Shown piece after piece: positions 1-9,869 of a stretch of DNA of 64,000 nt (its first letter is position 1; each line of letters begins with the position of its first letter). Made by a program: the position numbers and the translations under genes. Below the pieces are notes generated by a model. That model was not told the DNA's origin, ran no database searches, and saw nothing but the letters and a program-made list of their open reading frames with translations. The stretch comes from Gnetum montanum (taxonomy: Eukaryota; Streptophyta; Gnetopsida; Gnetales; Gnetaceae). Location: positions 319,787-383,786 of the forward strand of contig MNCI01022386.1 in assembly GCA_015680685.1 (NCBI GenBank), in the 5' to 3' direction.

Positions 1-241
1 GTGTTGAAACCCTAGTGAAGGTTCTAGTGACCTTTCATTTTTTTGAACAAGAAAAATGATATTATATCAATTTAAAAAATGAAATACAATGAGATTATGC
101 TTGGAATCTTAATAATCAACCAAGATGATAAGATTAAATTTTTAATAAAAAGTTTAAAAATAAAATAATCATCTCAAGGTACTAATCTAATCTTAACTTG
201 GGAAATAAAAATTATAATTGTACATGGTTCAAAGACTTAGG
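1..241. other. AT-rich sequence, nothing recognised
   Basis: AT-rich DNA before the first relic LTR. I see no exon, no RNA gene and no terminal repeat in it. It may lie in an upstream ALG5 intron or upstream of the gene; the N-terminal ALG5 exons were not found here. Confidence 0.4.
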
Positions 242-1245
242 TGATAGGGGTTTTGCTAGTTTTGGACCAAGGGATATATCATTTGAATCGACCTAGTCGT
301 AACCTTCGAAGACAATGTTGAGTGGATTGTCAAGAACACTCGTTTATGTTGTTGCGTATAAAAAGTGTAAAATATATTATAATACATATGATACAATTCA
401 ATTCCGTATAACCATGGAGAAAGAGAGAAAAGAAAATATTTATGATTTTATATTTTAAGATTTTTATCTATTTTATAGTTATAAAGAACAAAGCGATAAT
501 AAACACATGCATCACAATCCCACTTCGGGACAGTAGCAATGCTCACATACACATGCATCAAAGGGATAGGTGCAATACCACACACAATTTCCAATAAAAT
601 GGCCCTTAGTCACAATGTTGATGGCCCAACACCATGCAGTACAGTTGTGACCTCATTGGGTAAGGTTGAGTTGTCGTAGCTTATGAAAATGAGAATTACA
701 TAAATATTTATAAGGTTTTAATGTTTTATAATGTTTTTTTTGGTATTTTAATGTTTAAGGCATCATCCGTAAATGAGGAAAACCATAACCATTATTCACC
801 ACACAAACACAGGACTTTGCATTGACCAAATGGTTATGGGCCACATAAGCAAGGTAGCACTCTGATAGAGTCTAGTTGCACTTGTGAAAGTGACGACTCA
901 AAACACCCAAACAAGGAAGGAATTTAACTTACCCAAGGGAGGAAGAGCTCTTCACACAATCTGGATGTCACAAGCCCAAGAAAATGACTAAGTAAAACTT
1001 GTTTGTGTGTGAGAACTCTCCTAGGGTGTTTATAGTTTTAGCATGGGAATGGAGAGGGTTCGTCAGTGCCTGGATACCAACGGAGGCCTATCAACACCAT
1101 ACTAGCCAACCCGGGTTACATTGCAGGCAAGGCGGGTCAATTAGGGCCAGGCATGGGGTGCATTGGTGCCCCTACATTAACATAAGGGATGCACTAGCAC
1201 AAGGTAGTCACTGCACACACCCCTCCCTACCCTCTCCCAATTTTA
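242..1245 (-). repeat. Relic A-family LTR, 3' truncated on the + strand
   Basis: The stretch begins TGATAGGGG, exactly as the two LTRs of element A do (40589 and 52760). It follows them through the same landmarks: a TAGTTTTGGACCA-like start, ATATTATAATACATATG, ATAAAATGGC with TTAGTCACAA, CCAACACCATG, and TTTATAGTTTT at about 1030. Similarity fades near 1245, so the last 500-600 bp and the terminal CATCA are missing. No internal region follows, so it is a solo or truncated LTR. The TATA box seen in A (TATTTATAG, read on the - strand) has decayed to TGTTTATAG here. Confidence 0.75.
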
Positions 1246-2435
1246 GAATTCCTTTTATATAAGTTGTTAATAACTTGCATTTTCCAATGAAATCAAACCT
1301 ATGACTTGGGGTTTTCATGTCATGACTCCTACCATCAAGCTAATACCTGATCTAGCAAAGATGGTTTGAAGACGAAAGAGCACAACTTCATTGTATTAAC
1401 ATGATGAAAAATGATAGATCAATTGTACATGCCATCACTCTAGGTTATAGAGTCAATAACAAAATCTTCACTTAAAGTAAACTAAATTTAAACTAGCAAA
1501 CAAACTAGACAAGACCGGATTGCTAATTCACCGTTTAATTAATCAAATCATTTCTGATTTGGTTACTCAAACTAAAACTAGCACATGTCATTTCTGATTT
1601 GATTACTCAAATTAAAACTAGCACGTGGCATGCATGGATGTGCATCATATTATCATGGATGTGCAAACAAACTGCCGGACCAGACCAGACCGACAACAGA
1701 CAGAAACCAAAACAAGTTCGACACAGCAAGAACACAACACAACAACCCAGACCAATCAGGGGTGTCTGGGCAGATGGGTGCACTTGCAATCAGGCTATAC
1801 TGCAAGTGCAATGTGTCAAGCTGGGCAAGATGGGCTTTAGTGTCAACTTAATAGATTTTTATTACATACGTTTTATTAAATTTTTTAAACTAAAATTTCT
1901 CTGTAGGCCATGAACACAATGTCTATATGTTGCACAAAACCTGTTCCAATAAAAATGCCCATATACATTGTCATCATATCATATCTAGTTCTAATAACAC
2001 TTGGCATTGGAATTTTTATTTTAAAAAATCATTTTAGCATGTTTTTTCTGACTTAATGAATGCATGCTGAAATCATAAAAAATTGTGACTCGCAATCGAA
2101 GTTCAATCAAATTCAGTTTAAAGCTGAAACTAAAATTTGATTAATTTTGAAACTCAAAATGAGCCAGTGAAAGGCTGAGATGGATAAATGTTTGGAGCAT
2201 ATAGTTTGCTTACTTAATTCTAAAGAAAGAAAACTATCTTGAATTATGTACTAATGGTGCAATCTCTTGATTTTCTATTACCATCTTCAGAACTTATATG
2301 GGTTTAATGGGAGTAAAAAGTTGCACTGTTGCCTTTGTTAGTTAATTTCACATGGATTCTTAGGATTCTAGAAGCTGTATATATTCTGGCATTGGATACG
2401 ATACCTGAGAGGATTTTATGTATGTTTGTGAGAAG
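1246..2435. other. Intronic or upstream sequence of ALG5
   Basis: No exon was recognised. A 40-bp tandem duplication lies at 1549-1628 (CATTTCTGATTTG...CTAGCAC, two copies). The rest is unremarkable AT-rich sequence leading to the acceptor of the first recognisable ALG5 exon. Confidence 0.5.
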
Positions 2436-3339
2436 GTGTTGATTGTAGATGATGGAAGCACTGATGGCACTGCAAAAGTGGCATATGACCTTATAAGAAA
2501 GTATTCAGTAGACAACATACGATTAATTCGTTTGGGTGCTAACTATGGCAAGGGAGCAGCTACTAGAAAGGTGAATTTTTTCTACATACCTAAATGGGAT
2601 TTCCGATGATTCTGTCATTTTATTTATTTATTTGCTTATCTTTTAAAAATTGCTTATAGTTACATGCACTTTGTGAAGAAGATTTTGAGATTTTCTTTGA
2701 CATTGATCTAGTGTAACTATTATGTGAAAGCATTCTTCAAGAGCAGGGAATGGTTCATTCTCGTGGTGAACTACTTTTGATGCTGGATGCTGATGGAGCC
2801 ACAAGAATATCAGATTTAGAAAAGCTAGAAGCTAAGGTTGGCCATAATACCCATAACATGGCAATCTTCGAAAAATGCCTTCTTACCAAGCATGCCATGC
2901 CAAGCTTCTACTGAAGCTTTGGATGCACTAAGAATTTGCAATAGCATGAATTTTGAGAGCTTGTGGCACTGATGCAAGTTATTTCTGATTGTTTCTTGTT
3001 TTTTTAAAAGATCCTTGAAGTTGGAGGGAAAGAACTTGCCATCAAGAGTAAGAGTGGGAGTTCTAACCTAGCAAATATTGGGGATATTCCTGTTGCTGTC
3101 TTTGGTTCACGAGCTCATCTTGAAAAACATGCTTTAGCAACTGTATGATATATTTTCTTTGATTACCTATGTTACTGTTATAGGTTGTCCTTATTTTGCA
3201 TGTGCATGCTTTACACAAGCTTTCAAAGTCTTTACATATTCTGGTGTTCTTTCAGCGGAAATGGTATCGTAATTTATTAATGAAGGGGTTCCATCTATGC
3301 GTTTTACTGGTTGCTGGTGGTGGGGTCAAAGACACTCAG
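2436..3339 (+). CDS. ALG5: ALG5-like dolichyl-phosphate beta-glucosyltransferase, four middle exons
   Basis: ALG5 transfers glucose from UDP-glucose to dolichyl phosphate on the cytosolic face of the ER, giving the donor for glucosylation of the N-glycan precursor. Exons: 2436-2570 (45 codons), 2747-2836 (30), 3011-3142 (44), 3256-3339 (28), all phase 0. All four donors are GT and all acceptors AG; the introns are 176, 174 and 113 bp. Family motifs occur in order: VLIVDDGSTDGT (nucleotide binding), LGANYGKGAATRK, HSRGELLLMLDADGA (the DxD metal site), DIPVAVFGSRAHLEK, RKWYRNLLMKGFH, GGGVKDTQ. The first exon could start at 2433 instead, using the preceding AG. N-terminal exons, including the membrane anchor and the start codon, are outside the window. 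I see no frameshift or stop, so the gene looks functional. Confidence 0.93.
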
Positions 3340-3809
3340 GTTTAATTTAATTCCTTAGCTTTTTGAATATACGGCCAATAATGTTTTAAATTCAAATATA
3401 CTGATTATTGTAATATTGATACAACTCGTACAAGAATTACCACGTTTAATTTAACAATGAAGTGTTCTCTTTGAACTTATGTTCATAGATAGCATACTGC
3501 TGAGTTTCTTTTCTTTTGTGTATTTAGAGATCCCTTGAACAAGGCTGCATATTATCTTTTTTAAGATGACATATCATTTTCAGACTGATCGCCATGCTGA
3601 AAGAACCAATTAATGTATTGCATATATGCTCAAATTTATGAACTAAGCCAGCCAGAGAGTTGGGAAGACTTAACCATTCTTGGAAAATTTTGATTATAGT
3701 TCTTTTAAAGAGCTTGTCACAGGCCCCTGCTGAGACCTTAAGAGATCTATCAATGATATGCATGATGAACTGGTTGTAAACACCAAAGATGATGGGATTG
3801 TGAATTGCA

Positions 3810-4870
3810 TAGTTTATTTGTATATGTTATGCTCAATAAATAAAGAAAGTTACAGTACATATGTTACAAGAAAAGAAACTCGTGTTGCCACAATGAAGGA
3901 AATAATATGTTATAATTTTTATGTATTTTTAATTAAAGAATGAAACAATAAATAAAATCTTGTTGCAATCCCTTGTGCAACAAGTACAATGTTTGCACAT
4001 GGAAAGCAAGTAAAAAACACACATTTGCATCACAATCCTTAATAGGACAGGTGCAATGCGAAAATCAAATATGCAAGCAAATTGTACTGCACTCCCTTTT
4101 GAGACACGTGTGACACCCTTACACGAAAGTGATAAAATCTCCTCAGTTACACCCTTGATGGTCCAACACCATTTTAGATAGGTCTGACCTCTTTGGGCAA
4201 GGCAGAATCATTGCAAGCTCCACAAAACTACACTAATCTGAGCAAGAGAATTAAATTACTTATAATTTCTAAATCTAATAAATGATTTAATTAATAAGAT
4301 GTCATCGTTATGTCTCAATAAATCACACTTAAAAAATTAAGTGTATCCATTGAATTGAGCTTTATTTATCATGCAAACACTTGACTTTGCATTGATCGAA
4401 TGGTTCCAAGTTGCATAAGTATGGTATTATTTTGATAGAGTCTTGCTGCACAGTGAACTGACAACTCAAAAATACAAAATAGGAAAGAGAAGACCAACTT
4501 ACCCTAGTAATGGATGAGCTGGAAACTGAAGGAAAGGAAGAGACAATCCAAAGAGGCAAAATAAGCTCCTCATCTGGGTATTTATAGTTTTTAGAAATGT
4601 AATGGAGAGGTTCACTAGCTTTTGAGTGCTAACTACGAGGCGTTAGCGCAGAGGGTGCCTCTCCAGCCAAAATAATTAATTTTCTGGCAGGGGGTGTGCT
4701 AGCTCTAGGAAGGTAGTGTAGCCCTTCAAAGGCTGAAACTTGATTTTATATTTTGATGAATTCAGGATGAATGATGAATCTCCCAAATGGGTTCCTGAAG
4801 CCTGGAAAAGGTCCAAAAGCTCAGGGAACACTTGGGGCATGGTCCAAAATAAGGAAAAGTGGGAGGGGAA
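3810..4870 (-). repeat. Divergent A-family LTR relic
   Basis: It is recognisable by the same order of landmarks as in the A LTRs: AATAAATA followed by ACATATGTTACAA, a lead-in with short CA-rich words, CAATCC with GGGACA-like words, GTCCAACACCATTTTAG, GACCTCTTTGGGCAAGG, CTTTGCATTGA, TAGAGTCTTGCTGCAC and GGTATTTATAGTTTTTAG at about 4576. Both ends are blurred and the copy is much more diverged than the pair at 40589 and 52760. The limits are approximate. Confidence 0.5.
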
Positions 4871-5802
4871 ACAGATCACCATCCCAGATGCCTAGATAGA
4901 CTAGCACCACTAACTAAAACCTATCCTCAACTATAATCAATCAACTGAGACAAGTCCAGAACAGACAAAATGATACAATATTGTCACCAGATGCCATATC
5001 AGCTTGCTAAAGTAATGTATAGGAGGAATTGCTGAATACCCACAACTGGGTCAGAAGCCAGCCTTGTAAAAAAGGCTGAAGAATGAATAGCTTAAAACAT
5101 GAATTAAATTATGAAAACAGCTCAGCAGAATATGCTGGATGCACAAGACCATTAGAAAAGGTTTGCTAAGAGATTTCATGTAGGAAGGGGTTTTCGGTAT
5201 GGGAGCAAGTATTCCCCAAGGTCAAGAAAAGCGGAAGTTTCAATGTTTCTTTCAATAAGTTCTCTCTTGTTTCAATGTTTCTTTCACCATCGTAGAAGTT
5301 CAAGGAAGTAGCTTGTAAGTTAACTTTATCAAATGAAGTGAAAATTCATCCACTCTTACATGGTTGTTTGCTTAATTTGTTGCATCAAAAGAACCATATT
5401 TTAGATTGGAAAATGTTTCTCCTTAGGTCTAATGCTAACTTTTATGTAAAGAATCCTTTTGCATAATAAAATGAAAGGATGGGGTTGCATAACATAGCAG
5501 TTGTAGAAGTATTGGTGCATGGAGCAATTGTGGGTTGGAAACATTGGGAAGCCTATAGTACATGGATAAAACCTTTCCTCACTTGTTTAAAAACCTTGAT
5601 AATTAATTTGTCTATTTGTAATAGTGAGAGAATATCTATAGCAAAGAATGGGAGAATGAAGCCTCCAAGATGATCCGTCTTCCTACTTTGTGTCCAAGCT
5701 CCTACCCATTGTGGAGGGAGGAAGTTGATAGCCTTACCTATGGGGTGTTGATGGTAGCCCACCCAAGTGCCTAAGGAAACCTAATATAAGAGGTTGACTG
5801 CC
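4871..5802. other. Intron sequence, nothing recognised
   Basis: This part of the large ALG5 intron lies between the LTR relic and the target duplication of element I. Short open frames are present on both strands, but none resembles a known protein or a mobile element. Confidence 0.4.
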
Positions 5803-6508
5803 TTTCCTATAGCGACCGAAAATGTCGACCGAAAACGTCGGAGGCTGGAACGGTGCACCGAGAGGTTTGTTGTCATACAGCTTTGACCCCACATCCGCGT
5901 GAGGGCCTACTGAAAATGGAGGTAGGGTGCCTAGAACAGTCTTGTTGATCGAACTAGGACTTATGGGATGTTACGCCAAAATGAATGCCAAGGGTTTGCA
6001 CGGTGTTTGCAATGGCCACGGTGTCAACTAGGGTGAGCGTAGTTGAGGTTTCTAGTGCAAAACGAGAGTGCAAACGTGTGAATATATGCAGAAAAATAGT
6101 GAGAAATACCAGTAAAATGCTAGAATGTGATTAAAAATGCCCAAAAAATGCACAAGGAGTGAGAGAGAGAGAAAGTGGCATCACCCCAAATAGGGCGAGT
6201 GTAGTTAACTGCAAGAAAAGGTGAGGAGGTACACAATGTACAGACAGGCGCAATAGGCAGCATAGTCATAGTCTCAGGGTGTCTGGGTTGCGAAAACTGA
6301 TGTCCGTCGTGAAGTTTGAACTTGCTGGGTTGGCTGTCGTGGTGTCTTGCAGGTTGCGGTGGTTTGCGGGGTGCAATGGTGCCGTGGTGTTGTGCAACGA
6401 TGCCAAGTGTTGTCCCAAAGTTTGCCAAAATGCCAAGTGTGCTCGGATGCCAAATGCCAAGAATGCCAATGCTCAAATTTGCGAACCCCTAGAATGTTGA
6501 GCGTTGGG

Positions 6509-6519
6509 GTATTTATAGG
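6509..6519 (-). promoter_or_regulatory. LTR TATA box of element I (3' LTR)
   Basis: Read on the - strand this is CCTATAAATACC, a good plant TATA box. It is conserved in the other LTR at about 13852-13863. It divides U3 (to its right) from R/U5 (to its left) in the inferred transcription direction. Confidence 0.7.
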
Positions 6520-6922
6520 CCTAGGGTTAGTGGGATTCACGGATTAGGCACCACATGGTAGAGGGGTAGTTGAGACTATGCTAGCCCCAACTACACTCCT
6601 ACTAAAGTAAATGGTGTTCTGCTGGTGTGCTCCAATGGGCCTTGTGAAATTGCCAGACTATGACTACGCTGCCAAGATTGCATGTGCAAGTGCCAAAGAG
6701 ACCACAATGTACTTGAAAACAATGCAAAACAATGTAGTTTTGGAGACTACGTTGTCCACTCTCCCGAGTGGTGTCGAGCGTAGGTACACTTTTGGGGGCA
6801 AATGGGGGGTGCAAAAGAAATGCAAATTGTTGATCTTGCTTGCCGAAGGAATATTGAAGCTGAGATGAAGGCCTGTGCCGAGTTCTGGAGGCTTTTGGAG
6901 GCAATTTTGTTTGACTACGTTG

Positions 6923-7257
6923 ACTACACGCTAGAGTGTAGTTTCAACAGTTAGTCAAATTTTGCAAAAAGTGTGGTCCAGTGTAGACTATGCTGACTAC
7001 ACTCTAGAGCGTAGTCTCGGTAGGGAGAGCGTAGCCTTGACACTCAGAAGAATCTGGCAGAAACTAATGTCCTCATGCAGACTACGCTGACTATGCTCTA
7101 GAGCGTAGTAGGGAGCATAGCCTTAGAAGTTAGAAAGTTTGCCAAACTGTTCCTTCCATGCCAATCCAACTTGACAGCTTCAGGCTTGACACGTAGGCAA
7201 ATTTGCAAAATTGGCTATTCCTATGCAGACCACGCTAACTAGGCTCTAGAGCGTAGT
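6923..7257. repeat. Four near-palindromes in the U3 of element I
   Basis: Sites at 6923-6942, 6996-7015, 7090-7109 and 7238-7257 each differ by one to a few bases from the perfect palindrome ACTACGCTCTAGAGCGTAGT. Extra half-sites (GAGCGTAG, GGGAGCATAG) lie between them. The same four sites occur at the matching places in the other LTR. They lie upstream of the TATA box on the element strand, where enhancer elements are expected. Confidence 0.85.
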
Positions 7258-7364
7258 TCAAGCAATGGGGAGCATAGTCTCAACACTTAAAAAAATTTGC
7301 CAAGTTTTGACACTTAGACAAATTTGCAGTTGAAACTTGGGAGCCCAAATTTGGTGGTGTTTCA

Positions 7365-7380
7365 TTGGCCCCTCTTTGTT
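7365..7380 (-). other. Polypurine tract of element I
   Basis: On the - strand the bases just before the 3' LTR read AACAAAGAGGGGCCAA. This purine-rich run sits where plus-strand DNA synthesis is primed in LTR retroelements. Confidence 0.7.
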
Positions 7381-7521
7381 GATGTCTGGAGGGGTGGCCT
7401 GAGAGCCGTTGACAAAGAACGCAAAACACCATAGCAGGTTCGGCACCAACATTGCTCGTCAGTACTCGACCAGATGTCGCTTCATCATGCTCAAGAATGC
7501 TAAGGGTAACAGTATGCTGGA

Positions 7522-7590
7522 GATAAAGGGTGTAGGGAATGCATGATAAAGGGTGTAGGGAATGCATGATAAAGGGTGTAAGGAATGCTT
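7522..7590. repeat. 23-bp tandem repeat, three copies
   Basis: GATAAAGGGTGTAGGGAATGCAT starts at 7522, 7545 and 7568. The first two copies are identical and the third has small changes. It lies in the non-coding part of element I. Confidence 0.9.
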
Positions 7591-8885
7591 TAGGGGTTAA
7601 CAAAGGAATGAGATGCAAACAATGTGATATTGCAAGATGTGGCACCTTGTTGCCAAAACAGTGACCTTTGGTCGGAATGCTTATGAGAGAGTCAATGTCC
7701 ATGGTATCAGAATGGTTTGCCCTTGAAATTGTGATTTCTCGTTGGAGTGCTTATGAGAATGTTGATGCGGATTCAGGGTTGGACTGGTTGCGAAATTGTA
7801 GCTCTGCTAATTTTGCTTGGGGACATGTTTTGCCTCATTCCTTTTGTTTTTTTGCGTTTTTTGCTTTTTGACTGTGAGGCAAACCTGCTTTGGGTTTTGC
7901 ACATTGCGAGATGCTAGTTGCGGGATGTTTTCCATCAAGTGAACTTCGTGCCATGTAATGGGCTTTGCTTTGAGGCAACTACATTGTGTCTGTAGGACAG
8001 GTGTTTCTCCTCGGGATGAGTTGCATTACATCTCCTTGGGCTTTGACCAACCCATAGAGACTCCCCATGGGACAAATTGTGTTACGTTCGCAATGGGTTG
8101 TGTGGTTGACGTAAAGAGGGTGCCATGTGCATCGGAGGGGTCGCAAGCTCAATGGTGTAGGGGAAGGTAGGGAAATACAAGGTAAAAAGGGGGAATGCAA
8201 GTAGGCTATAGTAGGGTAATAGGGGTGTGCACTTTTGAGTAGCTTGGCTGGTTCGACCAGGCATGTCAGAGCAATGTGGTGACTTGTCGCTGCGATGACA
8301 TGCATCTCTGTAGGACTGCTTCCAAGGCTTTGTTTTGTAAACACAACTTAGAGAAAACAAGAAAGCAACTACACAAGATGAGATGAGAGTAAATTGTTGG
8401 ATGCGAGGGTGCTGCAAGTGCTACAATAGTTGGATCAGTTGCAAGTGCTTGAAGAGCTAGTAAAGGTGCTGAGGGCAGTGATGCTGCAGGTGCCCAAGAG
8501 CCCGAGCAATGGCGGGAGCCTAAGGAAAAATCAGCAAAATGGTAGAGGGTCGTGATGCTGCAAATGTTTTAGAGGTCTCTTCTGCTAGAAGCTCAAGGTA
8601 CCAACAAGATGCCTAGGGTTGGTGTTGTTGCAAGTGGTGCCCAGAGCTGGTAGTCTTGTAGGTGTGGCCTGGAGCTGGTGGTGTTCGCAACGATGATAGG
8701 GGCTTTAGAAGATCAGCAAAATGCCAGGGGGCGGTAACTCTGCAAATGTTCCAGAGGCCTCTCTTGATAATAGGAAATCCATTTTGGAACTATAGTGTTG
8801 CCGCCCTGCCCACGAGGTGTGGGCAGATGGTGTGGAGTTGGACGTATTGTCACTTGTTTGTCCGCAGAACTATGTGTGTTGAACT
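7591..8885. other. Non-coding interior of element I
   Basis: This stretch lies between the tandem repeat and the 30-bp repeat array. On the - strand an autonomous gypsy element would have RT and integrase after protease, but none of the RT, RNase H or integrase motifs is present. Several open frames occur by chance and match nothing I know. Confidence 0.5.
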
Positions 8886-8888
8886 GCG

Positions 8889-9612
8889 AACCTAGTTTAA
8901 GGTCTTGGTAGACCATATGCTTTGCTAGTTTAGGGTCCTAGTAGACCATGGACCTAGTTTAAGGTCCTGGTAGACCATGATGTGTTAGTTTATAGTCCTA
9001 GCAAATTACTGTGTGCCAATTTAATGTCATAGCGGATGGTGGATGTTGTGCCAGTTTAACGTCATGACCCAAGGACGATTGTACCAGTTTAGCATCATAG
9101 CAGAAGATTTATGCCAGTTTATAGTTGTAGCAGACTAGTCGTGCCAGTTTATAGTCGTAGCGGACTAGCTGTGCTAGTTTATAGTCGTAGCAGACTATGG
9201 ATGTGGATGCTACTTTAACGTCATAGTGGACAAGTTGTGCCAGTTTATAATCGTAGTGGACTAGTGCTTACCTTGCTTCGGTGAGGTATGATGTTGCATG
9301 CGTAGCCATGATGTGTGCCTGCAAGATCTTGCAAGAATTGACTAGAAAAACAACATTAAGTGACACCTATTTTAACAAAGTTAATACACAAATGAAAGGA
9401 AAGCAATGCGAAAAGTGATAGTTTTTGGCTATTCTAGGCCGCAGTGGTAGTTTAAGGCCATTCCAGGCCCTGTGTGATGGGATCACTAGTTTAAGGTCAT
9501 TTCAGGCCATGTGTTGCCAGTTTTATGGCCATGGTGGGCTGTGCGCTAGTTTAAGGCCTTTTTGGGCTATGCGATGAAAGGGAGATTGCTAGTTTTAGGC
9601 CATGGTGGGCCA
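8889..9612. repeat. Degenerate array of about 30-bp units
   Basis: About 17 imperfect units share a core close to CCAGTTTATAGTCGTAGCGGACTAG. Twelve lie in 8889-9260 and five, with the variant core CTAGTTTAAGGCCATTTCAGGCC, in 9425-9612. Unit length varies from roughly 26 to 38 bp. About 160 bp of ordinary sequence separates the two blocks. It occupies the place where pol would be in an autonomous element. Confidence 0.85.
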
Positions 9613-9869
9613 TATATTTTTTTTTTTTACAATTTTTTAATTTTATGATTTTCATGTATTTTGAAGTTTTTCATACGTAAAGTAATAAGTAAACAAGTGA
9701 AATGTAAACTAAGCAAAATGCGCAAGCAAAAGAAATAAATGCATAATAAAGCAAACAATGTAGAAATGCAAACAACCTAGCTAAACATTAATGTATAAAC
9801 AAGGTGCAAGCAAACAAGGTATGCAGAAATTGGGTTAGGCAAGCACCTAGCATGCGTTGGACTAAGGGA

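Larger units (their letters stand above)
5808..7364 (-). repeat. Element I 3' LTR
   Basis: This 1,557-bp LTR is the left copy, and hence 3' on the element strand. It matches 13165-14791 over its length: GTCGATCGAACT-like sequence near 5950, GGGATGTTACGCCAAAA, the TATA region and AAATTTGCCAAGTTTTGACAC near the right end. It begins TATAGCGACC where the other copy has TGTAGCGACC. U3 (right of the TATA box on the + strand) contains four 20-bp near-palindromes. Confidence 0.93.

Noticed and set aside
999-1262. 87-codon open frame on the + strand
   Set aside because: It lies in the A-family LTR relic, antisense to the element, and resembles no protein.
7522-7590. CRISPR-like spaced repeat
   Set aside because: The 23-bp units are directly adjacent without spacers; this is a tandem repeat in a plant retroelement.
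8889-9260. CRISPR-like array of 30-bp units
   Set aside because: Units are degenerate and of variable length, with no unique spacers, in a eukaryotic genome.
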